This document shows positions 9,236-17,098 of a stretch of 64,000 nucleotides of DNA, in pieces. The stretch covers positions 2,666,001 to 2,730,000 of the forward strand of contig NZ_LR590484.1 in the NCBI RefSeq assembly GCF_901482695.1. The letters run 5' to 3'. Below the pieces are notes generated by a model. That model made no database searches, was not told the DNA's origin, and was given only the letters and a program-made list of their open reading frames with translations. The stretch comes from Sphingobacterium thalpophilum (GTDB taxonomy: Bacteria > Bacteroidota > Bacteroidia > Sphingobacteriales > Sphingobacteriaceae). The position numbers and the translations under genes were made by a program. The first letter of the stretch is position 1. The number at the start of each line of letters is the position of its first letter.

Positions 9236-10255
9236 TTAATCGTTAACCGTCAATTCTCCGCGAATGTCTTTTTCCACCCAGTAAGCGACCTCTTTTTGAT
9301 CTTCGAGTTCACCCTGTAGGTACATCAGTTTTGTGACTGCGGCTTCAAAGGTGAGGTCGTAGCCGTTGAGCACGCCTATTGCTTTAAGGCCTTGGGAAGT
9401 TTCATACCGACCCAATTCCACTGACCCAACTTTACACTGCGAAATGTTAAGGATATTTTTGCCCTGGTCAATCGCTTCTTGGAGCAGATCCAGAAACCAG
9501 CTATCGGTCGTCGTGTTGCCCGAGCCAAAGGTTTCCATTACAATGGAGCGAACATCAGAGTCGAGCACCGCCTTGATGGTCTGCGCTGATATACCCGGAA
9601 AGAGTTTTAGTACGGCAACTCGGTTGTCTAATTTGGTATGTAAGATAAATTCTTTGTTGACATTGTTCAGCAGGGCATCCGTGTTGTATTTGAGGTGAAT
9701 GCCGGCTTCTACCAGAACAGGATAGTTTGGTGACCTAAAGGCCTCGAATTTGGCAGAATTATACTTGAAGGAACGGTTGCCGCGGAATAATTTATTGTCG
9801 AAGAGGATACAGACCTCCTGGATAATGGAAACACCGTCCTGCTTTGCCGACGCAATTTCAAGGGCCGTCATCATATTTTCCCGTGCATCGGTGCGGATCT
9901 CACCAATAGGCAGCTGGGAGCCTGAGAGGATAACAGGTTTCTGCAGCCCTTCCAGCATAAAACTTAGTACGGAAGCGGTAAAGGCCATTGTATCAGAACC
10001 ATGCAAAATAACAAAACCATCGTAGTCCTCATAATTATCCTTGATAATCTGGGCCATTTCGATCCAGATCTCCGGCTTCATGTTGGATGAGTCGATGATC
10101 GGTTCGAATGAATGTACGGTAAGTTTATAATCCAGCCGGCTTAGATCAGGAAGGTTGCGCTTAATCAGTTCAAAGTCGAAAGGAACGAACGTCCCTGTTT
10201 CGTCTTTGACCATCCCTATGGTCCCTCCTGTGTAGATAATAAAGATATTGTGCAT
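9236..10255 (-). CDS. ansA: Type I L-asparaginase
   Basis: 339 residues, no signal peptide, so cytoplasmic. The N-terminal IIYTGGTIGM holds the first catalytic threonine of the asparaginase family, and ILHGSDTMAFTASVLSFML (~85-105) holds the second Thr-Asp pair. SGSQLPIGEIRTDARENMM is the conserved segment after it. The enzyme hydrolyses L-asparagine to aspartate and ammonia. It lies 12 bp downstream of the TatD-family gene in the same direction, so the two probably form one transcript. Cytoplasmic type I enzymes are expected to have lower asparagine affinity than secreted type II forms. Confidence 0.95.
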   Translation of the reverse strand: MHNIFIIYTGGTIGMVKDETGTFVPFDFELIKRNLPDLSRLDYKLTVHSFEPIIDSSNMKPEIWIEMAQIIKDNYEDYDGFVILHGSDTMAFTASVLSFMLEGLQKPVILSGSQLPIGEIRTDARENMMTALEIASAKQDGVSIIQEVCILFDNKLFRGNRSFKYNSAKFEAFRSPNYPVLVEAGIHLKYNTDALLNNVNKEFILHTKLDNRVAVLKLFPGISAQTIKAVLDSDVRSIVMETFGSGNTTTDSWFLDLLQEAIDQGKNILNISQCKVGSVELGRYETSQGLKAIGVLNGYDLTFEAAVTKLMYLQGELEDQKEVAYWVEKDIRGELTVND

Positions 10256-10267
10256 GGGTTGTGTAGA

Positions 10268-11035
10268 TTATATACCAAATATACGTTTTGAGTTTTCTGT
10301 TGTTATGCTGGCTACCGTGTCCATCGACACAGCATGGAGGTCAGCCACTTTCTGGGCGATATAGACTAAATAGCTGCTTTCGTTTTCCTTGCCGCGATAG
10401 GGGACCGGTGCAAGGTAAGGAGCATCCGTTTCCAGCACGATATGTTGCAGGTCGATCTCCCTGACCACATGATCCAGGCCAGCTTTCTTGAAGGTAACAA
10501 CGCCGCCTATGCCGAGGGCAAAGCCCAGATCAATGGCCAGCTGTGCTTGCTCCAGCGTTCCGGTGAAGCAATGAAGAACGCCAAACAGTCTTTCGTCATG
10601 GAGTTCTTCCAAAAGTTCAAATAATTGGGGGAAGGCTTCACGGCAATGGATATCTATCGGTAAATGAAGCTCTTTGGCCCATTGAACCTGGATTCTAAAG
10701 GCTTCTTTTTGGATCTCCAGCGTACTCTTGTCCCAGTAAAGATCTAGTCCGATCTCGCCTATGGCATGGACTTTGTTATTTTCCAAGCTCTTTTGGATCG
10801 TGTTTAACTCGTTCACATAATTCGCTTTCACATCGCAGGGATGGAGCCCGAGCATGGGGAAGCAGTGTTCGGGATAAGCCGCAACGGTATCAAAAACCGG
10901 CTTGATGGAGGCACTATTGACATTGGGCAGGAAAAGGCGCTGTATACCGTTGTCAAAACAGCGCTGTAGATGCTCCTGCAGCTTTGGCGTACCTGCATGG
11001 TAATAAATGTGTGTGTGTGTATCTGTAAGCAACAT
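10268..11035 (-). CDS. TatD family metal-dependent hydrolase
   Basis: 255 residues. The metal-ligand motif THTHIY is at ~6-11, GEIGLDLYWD (~95-104) supplies the conserved metal-binding glutamate, PIDIHCREAF (~131-140) the next histidine, and LETDAPYLAP (~200-209) the final aspartate; all are hallmarks of TatD-type amidohydrolase-fold DNases. The family cleaves DNA (3'-5' exonuclease activity in TatD) and is implicated in repair. It is the first gene of a two-gene minus-strand unit with ansA. Confidence 0.93.
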   Translation of the reverse strand: MLLTDTHTHIYYHAGTPKLQEHLQRCFDNGIQRLFLPNVNSASIKPVFDTVAAYPEHCFPMLGLHPCDVKANYVNELNTIQKSLENNKVHAIGEIGLDLYWDKSTLEIQKEAFRIQVQWAKELHLPIDIHCREAFPQLFELLEELHDERLFGVLHCFTGTLEQAQLAIDLGFALGIGGVVTFKKAGLDHVVREIDLQHIVLETDAPYLAPVPYRGKENESSYLVYIAQKVADLHAVSMDTVASITTENSKRIFGI

Positions 11036-11316
11036 AGTTTTCTGCGTGGAGGCAAAAAGCGGATTAGGGTAACTTTACTTTTTGTTATTCTCGAATCAAG
11101 AGGTAGTGTTCATTACCAAAATTTCAATTCGCTCTCCAAAGATAACTTATTAATTAACAAAATGAAAATTAATAACGTATTCTCTTTCTTGTATTGAAGG
11201 CGCCGTGATGGCGGAAGAGAGAATTCAGAAAAACGCGACGCGGCAAAACATACTGCATGATTTGCTGTTAAACAAGAGAACGGCTGTAGCCCTATTTTTA
11301 GAATAAATGGTATAAA

Positions 11317-12711
11317 ATGATGAATAAGAAACTAAGCTTGGGTTTGGTCACCTTAGCATCGGTCATCGGTTTAAATAGCCTGCATGCTCAGTCTTTGATT
11401 GACCCATCTGTAAAAGATATTATTCAGAGAGCTTTTCAAACCAACAAGGAGTTGAAACTGAAGACCTATGAGGTGGACAAGGCGCGGCTGGAGGCCGAAG
11501 GTGTTAAAGCCAATAAGCTGCCTCATGTCTCGGCACTCGGACTGTATGGTTATGTACATAGCAATGGCAGTGTGGATATCCCCACCGTGAATGTACCCCT
11601 GTTAAACTTGGGGCTATTTGAGGGCGCAACGGGATTCAGCATGCATGGGCAGGCCGCCTACGCCGGTGTTTCGGTGAGACAAATTATCTTTTCAGGATTG
11701 CAGATACCCAATGGGATAAAAGCGCTGAAAGAAAAGGCCCTTGCCCAGCAATATCTGGAGTCAGCAAGCCGTGAGACCCTCTCTAAAGATATTATAGCTT
11801 CCTTTGACCAGTTGATGCTGCTTGACGAAGTCGATAAGCTGATAGCAGATTCAGAAAAAAGGTTGAAGAAAGAACAGGAAAAAGTCAATAAAGCGATCCA
11901 GAACGGTCTGGCCATTCCTTATGACCGTGATAAGCTCAAACTGGCACTGCTCGAACTGGAGGAGAAGAAAGTCGAGGTCGCCGGAAACCGCGACCTTCTA
12001 TGCCAGAAGATCCAGCAGGAAACCAGTGTTCCGTTTGAGGAGGTAGGGGGCATCCACTATACACTTCAGCCAATTTTCCTGACGGAAATTCCCGACAACG
12101 TCGATCAGCGTTCTGAGCTGAAGGCGTTGGAGGCTTCATCCAAAGCGTATGAATATTTATATAAAAAAGAAAAAGGAGGTTCTTTGCCTGCAGTCTTTGC
12201 TTTCGGCTCCGCCAATTACCTCAACGTATTTAATTCTAAACTCAGCATAAAGGATCAGCCTCTATTGGGGACGGTGAATCTGCCCCTTAATTCGATCAGA
12301 GGTAATCCCAATCTGTTGGTTGGTCTTGGAGTAAAATGGGATCTCTATACAGGGGGAGAACATCAGAACAAGATAAAACAAGTCAAACTGGATCAGACCA
12401 TCAACGCGACCAAAAAGGAGGATACCGAAGAGAAGCTCAACCTGCTGCTGAGCAAGAACAAGGTGAACTATACAACGGGAAACCAGAAGCTGAAGGTAGG
12501 CGAACAGCAGCTGAAAGTTGCCCAAAATAATTTATCTATGGCTGTAAAGCAGTATCAGGCCGGACTGATCGATGTGACCGAACTGCTCGCGACGGAGAAT
12601 GAGTGGTACAAAGTGAACCTTGGTTATTTCAATAATGTTTTACAGCAGCGGACGGCTGCTGTAGAGCTATTACATACATCCGGAAAATTATTACAAACTA
12701 TACATGAGTAA
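11317..12711 (+). CDS. TolC family outer-membrane efflux protein
   Basis: 464 residues. Signal peptide MMNKKLSLGLVTLASVIGLNSLHAQ (two adjacent ATG codons at 11317 and 11320). The rest contains the duplicated long helical coiled-coil segments of the OEP fold (DIIQRAFQTNKELKLKTYEVDKARLEAE near the start; KLKVGEQQLKVAQNNLSMAVKQYQAGLIDVTELL near the end, the typical TolC repeat). TolC proteins form trimeric outer-membrane exit ducts. It overlaps the membrane-fusion gene by 8 bp and begins a three-gene export operon. Confidence 0.92.
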   Translation: MMNKKLSLGLVTLASVIGLNSLHAQSLIDPSVKDIIQRAFQTNKELKLKTYEVDKARLEAEGVKANKLPHVSALGLYGYVHSNGSVDIPTVNVPLLNLGLFEGATGFSMHGQAAYAGVSVRQIIFSGLQIPNGIKALKEKALAQQYLESASRETLSKDIIASFDQLMLLDEVDKLIADSEKRLKKEQEKVNKAIQNGLAIPYDRDKLKLALLELEEKKVEVAGNRDLLCQKIQQETSVPFEEVGGIHYTLQPIFLTEIPDNVDQRSELKALEASSKAYEYLYKKEKGGSLPAVFAFGSANYLNVFNSKLSIKDQPLLGTVNLPLNSIRGNPNLLVGLGVKWDLYTGGEHQNKIKQVKLDQTINATKKEDTEEKLNLLLSKNKVNYTTGNQKLKVGEQQLKVAQNNLSMAVKQYQAGLIDVTELLATENEWYKVNLGYFNNVLQQRTAAVELLHTSGKLLQTIHE

Positions 12712-13669
12712 CATGAAGAATTTATGTGGACTATTATCCGTGCTTATTTTTGTTGCCTGTTCAGAAGAAGTCAAGGAAAAACCGATAGAGGGAAAGGTGG
12801 AGCGTGAGCAGGTGTCGGTAGTGACCAAAGTTCCTGGCAAGATTGCCAAGATTTTTGTCGAAGAGGGGGATCTGGTACATGCCGGCGATACCCTGGCGAT
12901 TTTAAGCATTCCTGAAGTCGATGCAAAAGAAGAGCAGGCAAAAGGCGCACTCCAGTCGGCGGACGCACAATATAATATGGCTGTCAAAGGGGCGACGAAG
13001 GGCCAGCTCGTCCAATTGCAGGCAAAAGTGGATGGACTCAAAGAACAGTACGAATTTGCCAGAAAATCAATCGGCCGGCTGGAAGCATTATTGCTGGACA
13101 GCCTGATACCGCAACAAAAGTATGATGAGACCTACGCAAAGTATCAGGGTGCGAAAAACCAGTATCTGGCGGCTCAGGCTGAACTGGAGGAAGCACGCAA
13201 TGGTGCAAGACGTGAACAGCAGATCATGGCGCTCGGACAGAAAGAGCGGGCACTTGGTGCAGTATCTGAAGTCAATGTGGCTGCGCAGGAAAAATATGTC
13301 ATAGCGCCACAGGACATGAGCGTGGAGACGATCAACCTGAAGACAGGCGAACTGGCAATGGCGGGCTACCCCATTATCAATGGTTATCTCGACCGTTCTA
13401 CATATTTTAGATTCACCTTGCCCGAAAATCAGATCGGAAACTTGCAAAAGGGCGGAGCAGTAGAGGTAGAGATACCTTATCTAAACCACAAAAAAGTCAG
13501 CGCGAAAGTAGTGAGCATAAAAGCCCTGAATGCGTACGCCAACATTGCTTCGGCTTATCCGGATTTCGATCCGCAGCTTGCCGTATTTGAATTAAAAGTC
13601 GTACCGGAGGATGCCGCCGGTACGAAGGATTTGCTAACCAAAACGCTGGTGATTCTCCATGCGAATTAA
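12704..13669 (+). CDS. HlyD-family membrane fusion lipoprotein
   Basis: 321 residues. The N-terminus is hydrophobic and ends in a lipobox (LIFVAC-S), predicting a lipoprotein; an internal ATG at 12713 would also preserve it and is equally plausible. VSVVTKVPGKIAKIFVEEGDLVHAGDTL is the biotinyl-lipoyl-like domain of periplasmic adaptors, followed by a helical hairpin (~65-165) and a beta-barrel domain (ENQIGNLQKGGAVEVEIPYL). The adaptor bridges an inner-membrane transporter to TolC. It overlaps tolC by 8 bp and is followed 11 bp later by the permease gene. Confidence 0.92.
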   Translation: MSNMKNLCGLLSVLIFVACSEEVKEKPIEGKVEREQVSVVTKVPGKIAKIFVEEGDLVHAGDTLAILSIPEVDAKEEQAKGALQSADAQYNMAVKGATKGQLVQLQAKVDGLKEQYEFARKSIGRLEALLLDSLIPQQKYDETYAKYQGAKNQYLAAQAELEEARNGARREQQIMALGQKERALGAVSEVNVAAQEKYVIAPQDMSVETINLKTGELAMAGYPIINGYLDRSTYFRFTLPENQIGNLQKGGAVEVEIPYLNHKKVSAKVVSIKALNAYANIASAYPDFDPQLAVFELKVVPEDAAGTKDLLTKTLVILHAN

Positions 13670-13680
13670 ACCGTCAGGAT

Positions 13681-14853
13681 GTGAAAAGATTTTTAGCATT
13701 GTTACAGCGTGAATTTCGCCTGTTTTTCAACAATAAGGTGCTGCTGATGCTTTTTCTGGGCGCTCCTGTACTGTATGGGATTCTTGTAGGACATGTCTAT
13801 CAGCAGGGGAAGGTGACCGAAATGCCCGTTGTGGTGGTCGACGAAGACAATAGCCCCTTGAGTAGTTCGTTTATTGATATGCTATCGGACAACGAGAGTA
13901 TTCGGGTGGCAAAAGTGTTGCCGTCATTATTTGATTCAAAAGATGTGGCAATTCAATTCGATGCCACGACCATTGTCCATATCCCCCGTGGTTTTGCTTC
14001 AGGAGTGCAGCAAAGCCGCCTGCCCGAAATCACTGTCTTTGTGGATGGCGCAAATACGCTGACTTCCAATACCGCGCTAATGGCTGTCAACGTATGTGCC
14101 ATGACGCTCAAAGCTGGTATACAGATCCAGTCACAGATGAAAAGGGGAGTGCCCGCAAAAATTGCAGCGCAGCAATACGAACCTTTTAAGACGACCATCA
14201 TCAAGCAGAATATCCGCAGTGGCAACTATCTTTATTTCATGTTGCCCGGCGTCCTGATTACCGTCCTGCAACAGGTCCTGCTGCTGGGCCTGGCCTTGTC
14301 GTTTTCCTCGGAATTCGAAAACAATACCTTTCCTGATCTGGTCAACAAAGTGTCGAATCCAATTGGGCTTATTTTGGTCAAAATATTGCCCTATGTATTG
14401 ATGTCGATCGGTATCCTATTGTTGTACTGGGGATTTGGAAAATACTATCACATGCCACTGCATGCCGATTTTGGCCGCTTTATACTTTGTACGACGGTGT
14501 TTCTGCTAGCGGTATGCTTTATCGGGGTATTGGTCAGCATCGTATTGCCATCGCAGTTAAAGTCGACTGAAGTGCTGATGGTGATCGCGACACCTGCTTT
14601 CATTCTGAGCGGCTTCACCTGGCCATCGAGCTTGATGCCGGGATGGATACAGGCCATAGCGAATGTTATTCCGTCTACGCATTATCTTCGCATATTTAGG
14701 CTGATGTTTATTCAGCATGCCGAAAATTATCATACGGATAAAGCACTTCTGGCATTGACCATTATTATGACGCTATCTTTTGTGCTGGCCCTTATCGTGC
14801 TGTGGATAAAAATTAGGAAGATGAAGCAGGCTGCCAAGCAAACGAAAAGCTGA
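13681..14853 (+). CDS. ABC-2 type transporter permease
   Basis: 390 residues starting with GTG at 13681 (no in-frame ATG fits). One N-terminal transmembrane helix (~20-38) is followed by a large extracytoplasmic domain (~45-175). Five to six more helices follow (~175-385), including SFSSEFENNTFPDLVN and FILSGFTWPSSLMPGWIQAIANVIPSTHYLRIFR, the ABC-2 permease signature region. Such permeases normally export drugs, lipids or polysaccharides with a separate ATPase, but no ATP-binding gene is visible in this operon, which ends at a terminator. The substrate is unknown. Confidence 0.9.
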   Translation: MKRFLALLQREFRLFFNNKVLLMLFLGAPVLYGILVGHVYQQGKVTEMPVVVVDEDNSPLSSSFIDMLSDNESIRVAKVLPSLFDSKDVAIQFDATTIVHIPRGFASGVQQSRLPEITVFVDGANTLTSNTALMAVNVCAMTLKAGIQIQSQMKRGVPAKIAAQQYEPFKTTIIKQNIRSGNYLYFMLPGVLITVLQQVLLLGLALSFSSEFENNTFPDLVNKVSNPIGLILVKILPYVLMSIGILLLYWGFGKYYHMPLHADFGRFILCTTVFLLAVCFIGVLVSIVLPSQLKSTEVLMVIATPAFILSGFTWPSSLMPGWIQAIANVIPSTHYLRIFRLMFIQHAENYHTDKALLALTIIMTLSFVLALIVLWIKIRKMKQAAKQTKS

Positions 14854-14876
14854 GGTGAGGAGCACCTTTAAAAACG

Positions 14877-14910
14877 AAGCGCCGTTTCGTGAAATGAAAC
14901 GGCGCTTTTG
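14877..14910. terminator. Bidirectional hairpin terminator
   Basis: A perfect 12-bp stem (14877-14888 with 14896-14907) with a 7-nt loop and T run, between the convergent permease and FKBP genes. Confidence 0.88.
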
Positions 14911-14936
14911 TATAAAGTCTTTCGAAAACCTGTTGT

Positions 14937-15947
14937 TTATTTTTTAGCAGGTGCTTTAGTTGCAGGAGCAGCTGTTGCAGGTGCTGTAGTACCCGGAGCC
15001 GCTGGAGTTGTTGCTGCTGGAGCTGGAACTTTTCCCGGTTTGATATCCAATACCTCAACTTCGAATACAAGTGGAGCATAAGGCGGAATTTTACCTGATG
15101 GACGATCACCGTAAGCCAAAGAAGATGGAATGACCAACGTAGCTTTGGTGCCTTTGTTGAATAGCTGGAATGCTTCAGTCCATCCTGGGATAACACCATC
15201 AACACCTAACTGGAATTTCAATGCTTCGTAAGGACGTTGTGGCATGAAAATCTTCTCTTTCTTCGCAATATCCGGAAGGTTGGTATCAAAGACAACGCCG
15301 GTAGTCAATGAACCTACGTAGTTTACCTGAAGAGAGTCTCCTACTTTGGCATTGGCGCCTGTTCCCGGCTTGGTGATAATATATTGAAGACCTGAAGCCG
15401 TTTTTGTTGTTTTTAAGTTTTTGTCTTTAATGTATTTCTCGATTTTTGCAGGTTCAGCAGCCTTATGTTTGTTTAACTGCTCCTCAAAATATTTTTGAAC
15501 TTGTTCACCCAGTTGCTGATCTGTCAATTTGCCCTTTTTGAAGTGTTTTTGAACTTTGATCGAATAGATGATGTATTTGTCCGCAAATTCAGGCTTTGGC
15601 TGATGTGTTTTTGCTGCGACGGAATCCAGATTAATTTTGAATACCAAGCTATCGCCTTCACCGACATATTTGAACAAGCCTGTTGGATCACCTGGGTTTT
15701 TGGCGATGATACTATCTGCATATAATTGAACGATCTGGGGGATACCCATATCGAAAGTACTTTGCAATACAGAATCTCTATCTGATTTGACGATCATGTC
15801 CACGGAAAGTAAATCGCCGGATACTGCTTTCTCTTTTGCATTGTCATCCACGATTTTATACTCAAGACCACCTTCAGCCTTTTTAAAATTTTGGCATGAC
15901 GTCATCAAAAGACCGGCAGCCGTGAAAAATAGAATTGCTTTCTTCAT
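14937..15947 (-). CDS. FKBP-type peptidyl-prolyl isomerase lipoprotein
   Basis: 336 residues. The signal ends in a lipobox (GLLMTSC-Q), so an envelope lipoprotein is expected. The C-terminal FKBP domain (~195-305) carries KVGDSLQVNYVGSLTTGVVFDT, GVIPGWTEAFQLFNKGTKATLVIPSSLAYG and PPYAPLVFEVEVLDI, all core elements of the catalytic fold. The N-terminal half (~25-135) has a similar but degenerate pattern (GDLLSVDMIVKSDRDSVLQST), suggesting a second, probably non-catalytic FKBP-like domain. The final ~30 residues are an Ala/Pro/Thr-rich tail ending APAKK. The gene follows the NrnA-type gene by 23 bp on the same strand. Confidence 0.93.
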   Translation of the reverse strand: MKKAILFFTAAGLLMTSCQNFKKAEGGLEYKIVDDNAKEKAVSGDLLSVDMIVKSDRDSVLQSTFDMGIPQIVQLYADSIIAKNPGDPTGLFKYVGEGDSLVFKINLDSVAAKTHQPKPEFADKYIIYSIKVQKHFKKGKLTDQQLGEQVQKYFEEQLNKHKAAEPAKIEKYIKDKNLKTTKTASGLQYIITKPGTGANAKVGDSLQVNYVGSLTTGVVFDTNLPDIAKKEKIFMPQRPYEALKFQLGVDGVIPGWTEAFQLFNKGTKATLVIPSSLAYGDRPSGKIPPYAPLVFEVEVLDIKPGKVPAPAATTPAAPGTTAPATAAPATKAPAKK

Positions 15948-15970
15948 TTTCTAATGTATGTTACGATATC

Positions 15971-16987
15971 TTATTTTGTTAATATTTCTTTATAAATTGG
16001 TAAAATCGACTTGAATTTTGCAATCACGGCTTCGAGGCTTTCTTTTGAATTGCCACCGGAAGCGTTGAGATGCCCTCCGCCATTGAAATACAATTTGCAG
16101 ATCTCATTGCAGGGTACTTCGCCAATCGATCGCAAAGATAGTTTAATTTGTTCACTTCTGTCAATAATTAATGCAGCTAAGCGAATTCCTTTGATGGATA
16201 ACGCATAATTGACAAGTCCTTCAGTATCTCCGGTGATTACCTGAAACTGCTGGAGGTCTTCTTTGGTGACATGGATGATGGCTGCATTGTATGGATGGAT
16301 TACTTCGAGGCGGTTGAGCAGACAGAATCCGAGAAATTTAAGCCGATTTTCCGACGAACTGTTATAGATCTCTTCATGGATGGCCCAGTTTTGTGCTCCA
16401 CAGTCGATTAATGAGGCAATGATCCGATGGATTTCGGATGTGGTGGAGCGGAATCGGAAAGATCCCGTGTCAGTCATAATCCCGGTATATAGACAGGTCG
16501 CCATGTCGGCGCTGATATGTTCTGCATCCTGCATCTCGTCTACCAAGAAGCGGTAGATCAATTGTGCTGTTGCAGCGGCTGTCGGATCCCAGTAGGCATA
16601 GTCTTCAAAACCTTCTGGATCAAGGTGATGGTCGATCATGCATTTGATTCCTCTCGCCTGTCGGATAGGCTCTCCCATTTCCTGAATGCGGCCGAGGCCA
16701 TTGAAGTCCAAGCAGAACAGCAGGTCCGCGTCAGCAATCTGCCGGTCGTGTAAAGGAATATCCTGTGTATAGATCTGTACATTATCCAGACCCGGTAGCC
16801 AATCCAAAAAAGCAGGAAAGTCAGAGGGTACAATTAAATTAACGCGATGTCCTTTTGCAGTAAGCCAGAAATACAATCCCAACGAGGAGCCCAAAGCATC
16901 CCCATCTGGTTTGTAATGGGTTGTGATTACAATCTGCTTTGGCTCAGCCAATATTCTTTTTAATTCTTCGGATTTCAGCATAGTCAT
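15971..16987 (-). CDS. nrnA: DHH-family phosphoesterase (NrnA-type nanoRNase / pAp phosphatase)
   Basis: 338 residues. N-terminal DHH domain: THYKPDGDALGSSLGLY (metal-binding aspartates), FCLDFNGLGR and MIDHHLDPEGF (the DHH motif). The C-terminal DHHA1 domain has the RNA/nucleotide-binding loop FNGGGHLNASGG. Enzymes of this family degrade 2-5-nt RNA oligomers and dephosphorylate 3'-phosphoadenosine 5'-phosphate. It is transcribed with the FKBP lipoprotein gene downstream. The family is certain; the exact substrate split is not visible from sequence. Confidence 0.9.
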   Translation of the reverse strand: MTMLKSEELKRILAEPKQIVITTHYKPDGDALGSSLGLYFWLTAKGHRVNLIVPSDFPAFLDWLPGLDNVQIYTQDIPLHDRQIADADLLFCLDFNGLGRIQEMGEPIRQARGIKCMIDHHLDPEGFEDYAYWDPTAAATAQLIYRFLVDEMQDAEHISADMATCLYTGIMTDTGSFRFRSTTSEIHRIIASLIDCGAQNWAIHEEIYNSSSENRLKFLGFCLLNRLEVIHPYNAAIIHVTKEDLQQFQVITGDTEGLVNYALSIKGIRLAALIIDRSEQIKLSLRSIGEVPCNEICKLYFNGGGHLNASGGNSKESLEAVIAKFKSILPIYKEILTK

Positions 16988-17098
16988 ATTAAGTCTGCAA
17001 ACCTACTATAAAAAAATTAGATTAAACAAATTTTTTATAAACATCTTTTGCACGCTGCTCTGTGGTATATGTAGTTTAAAATTTTGATTTTCAAGTTT

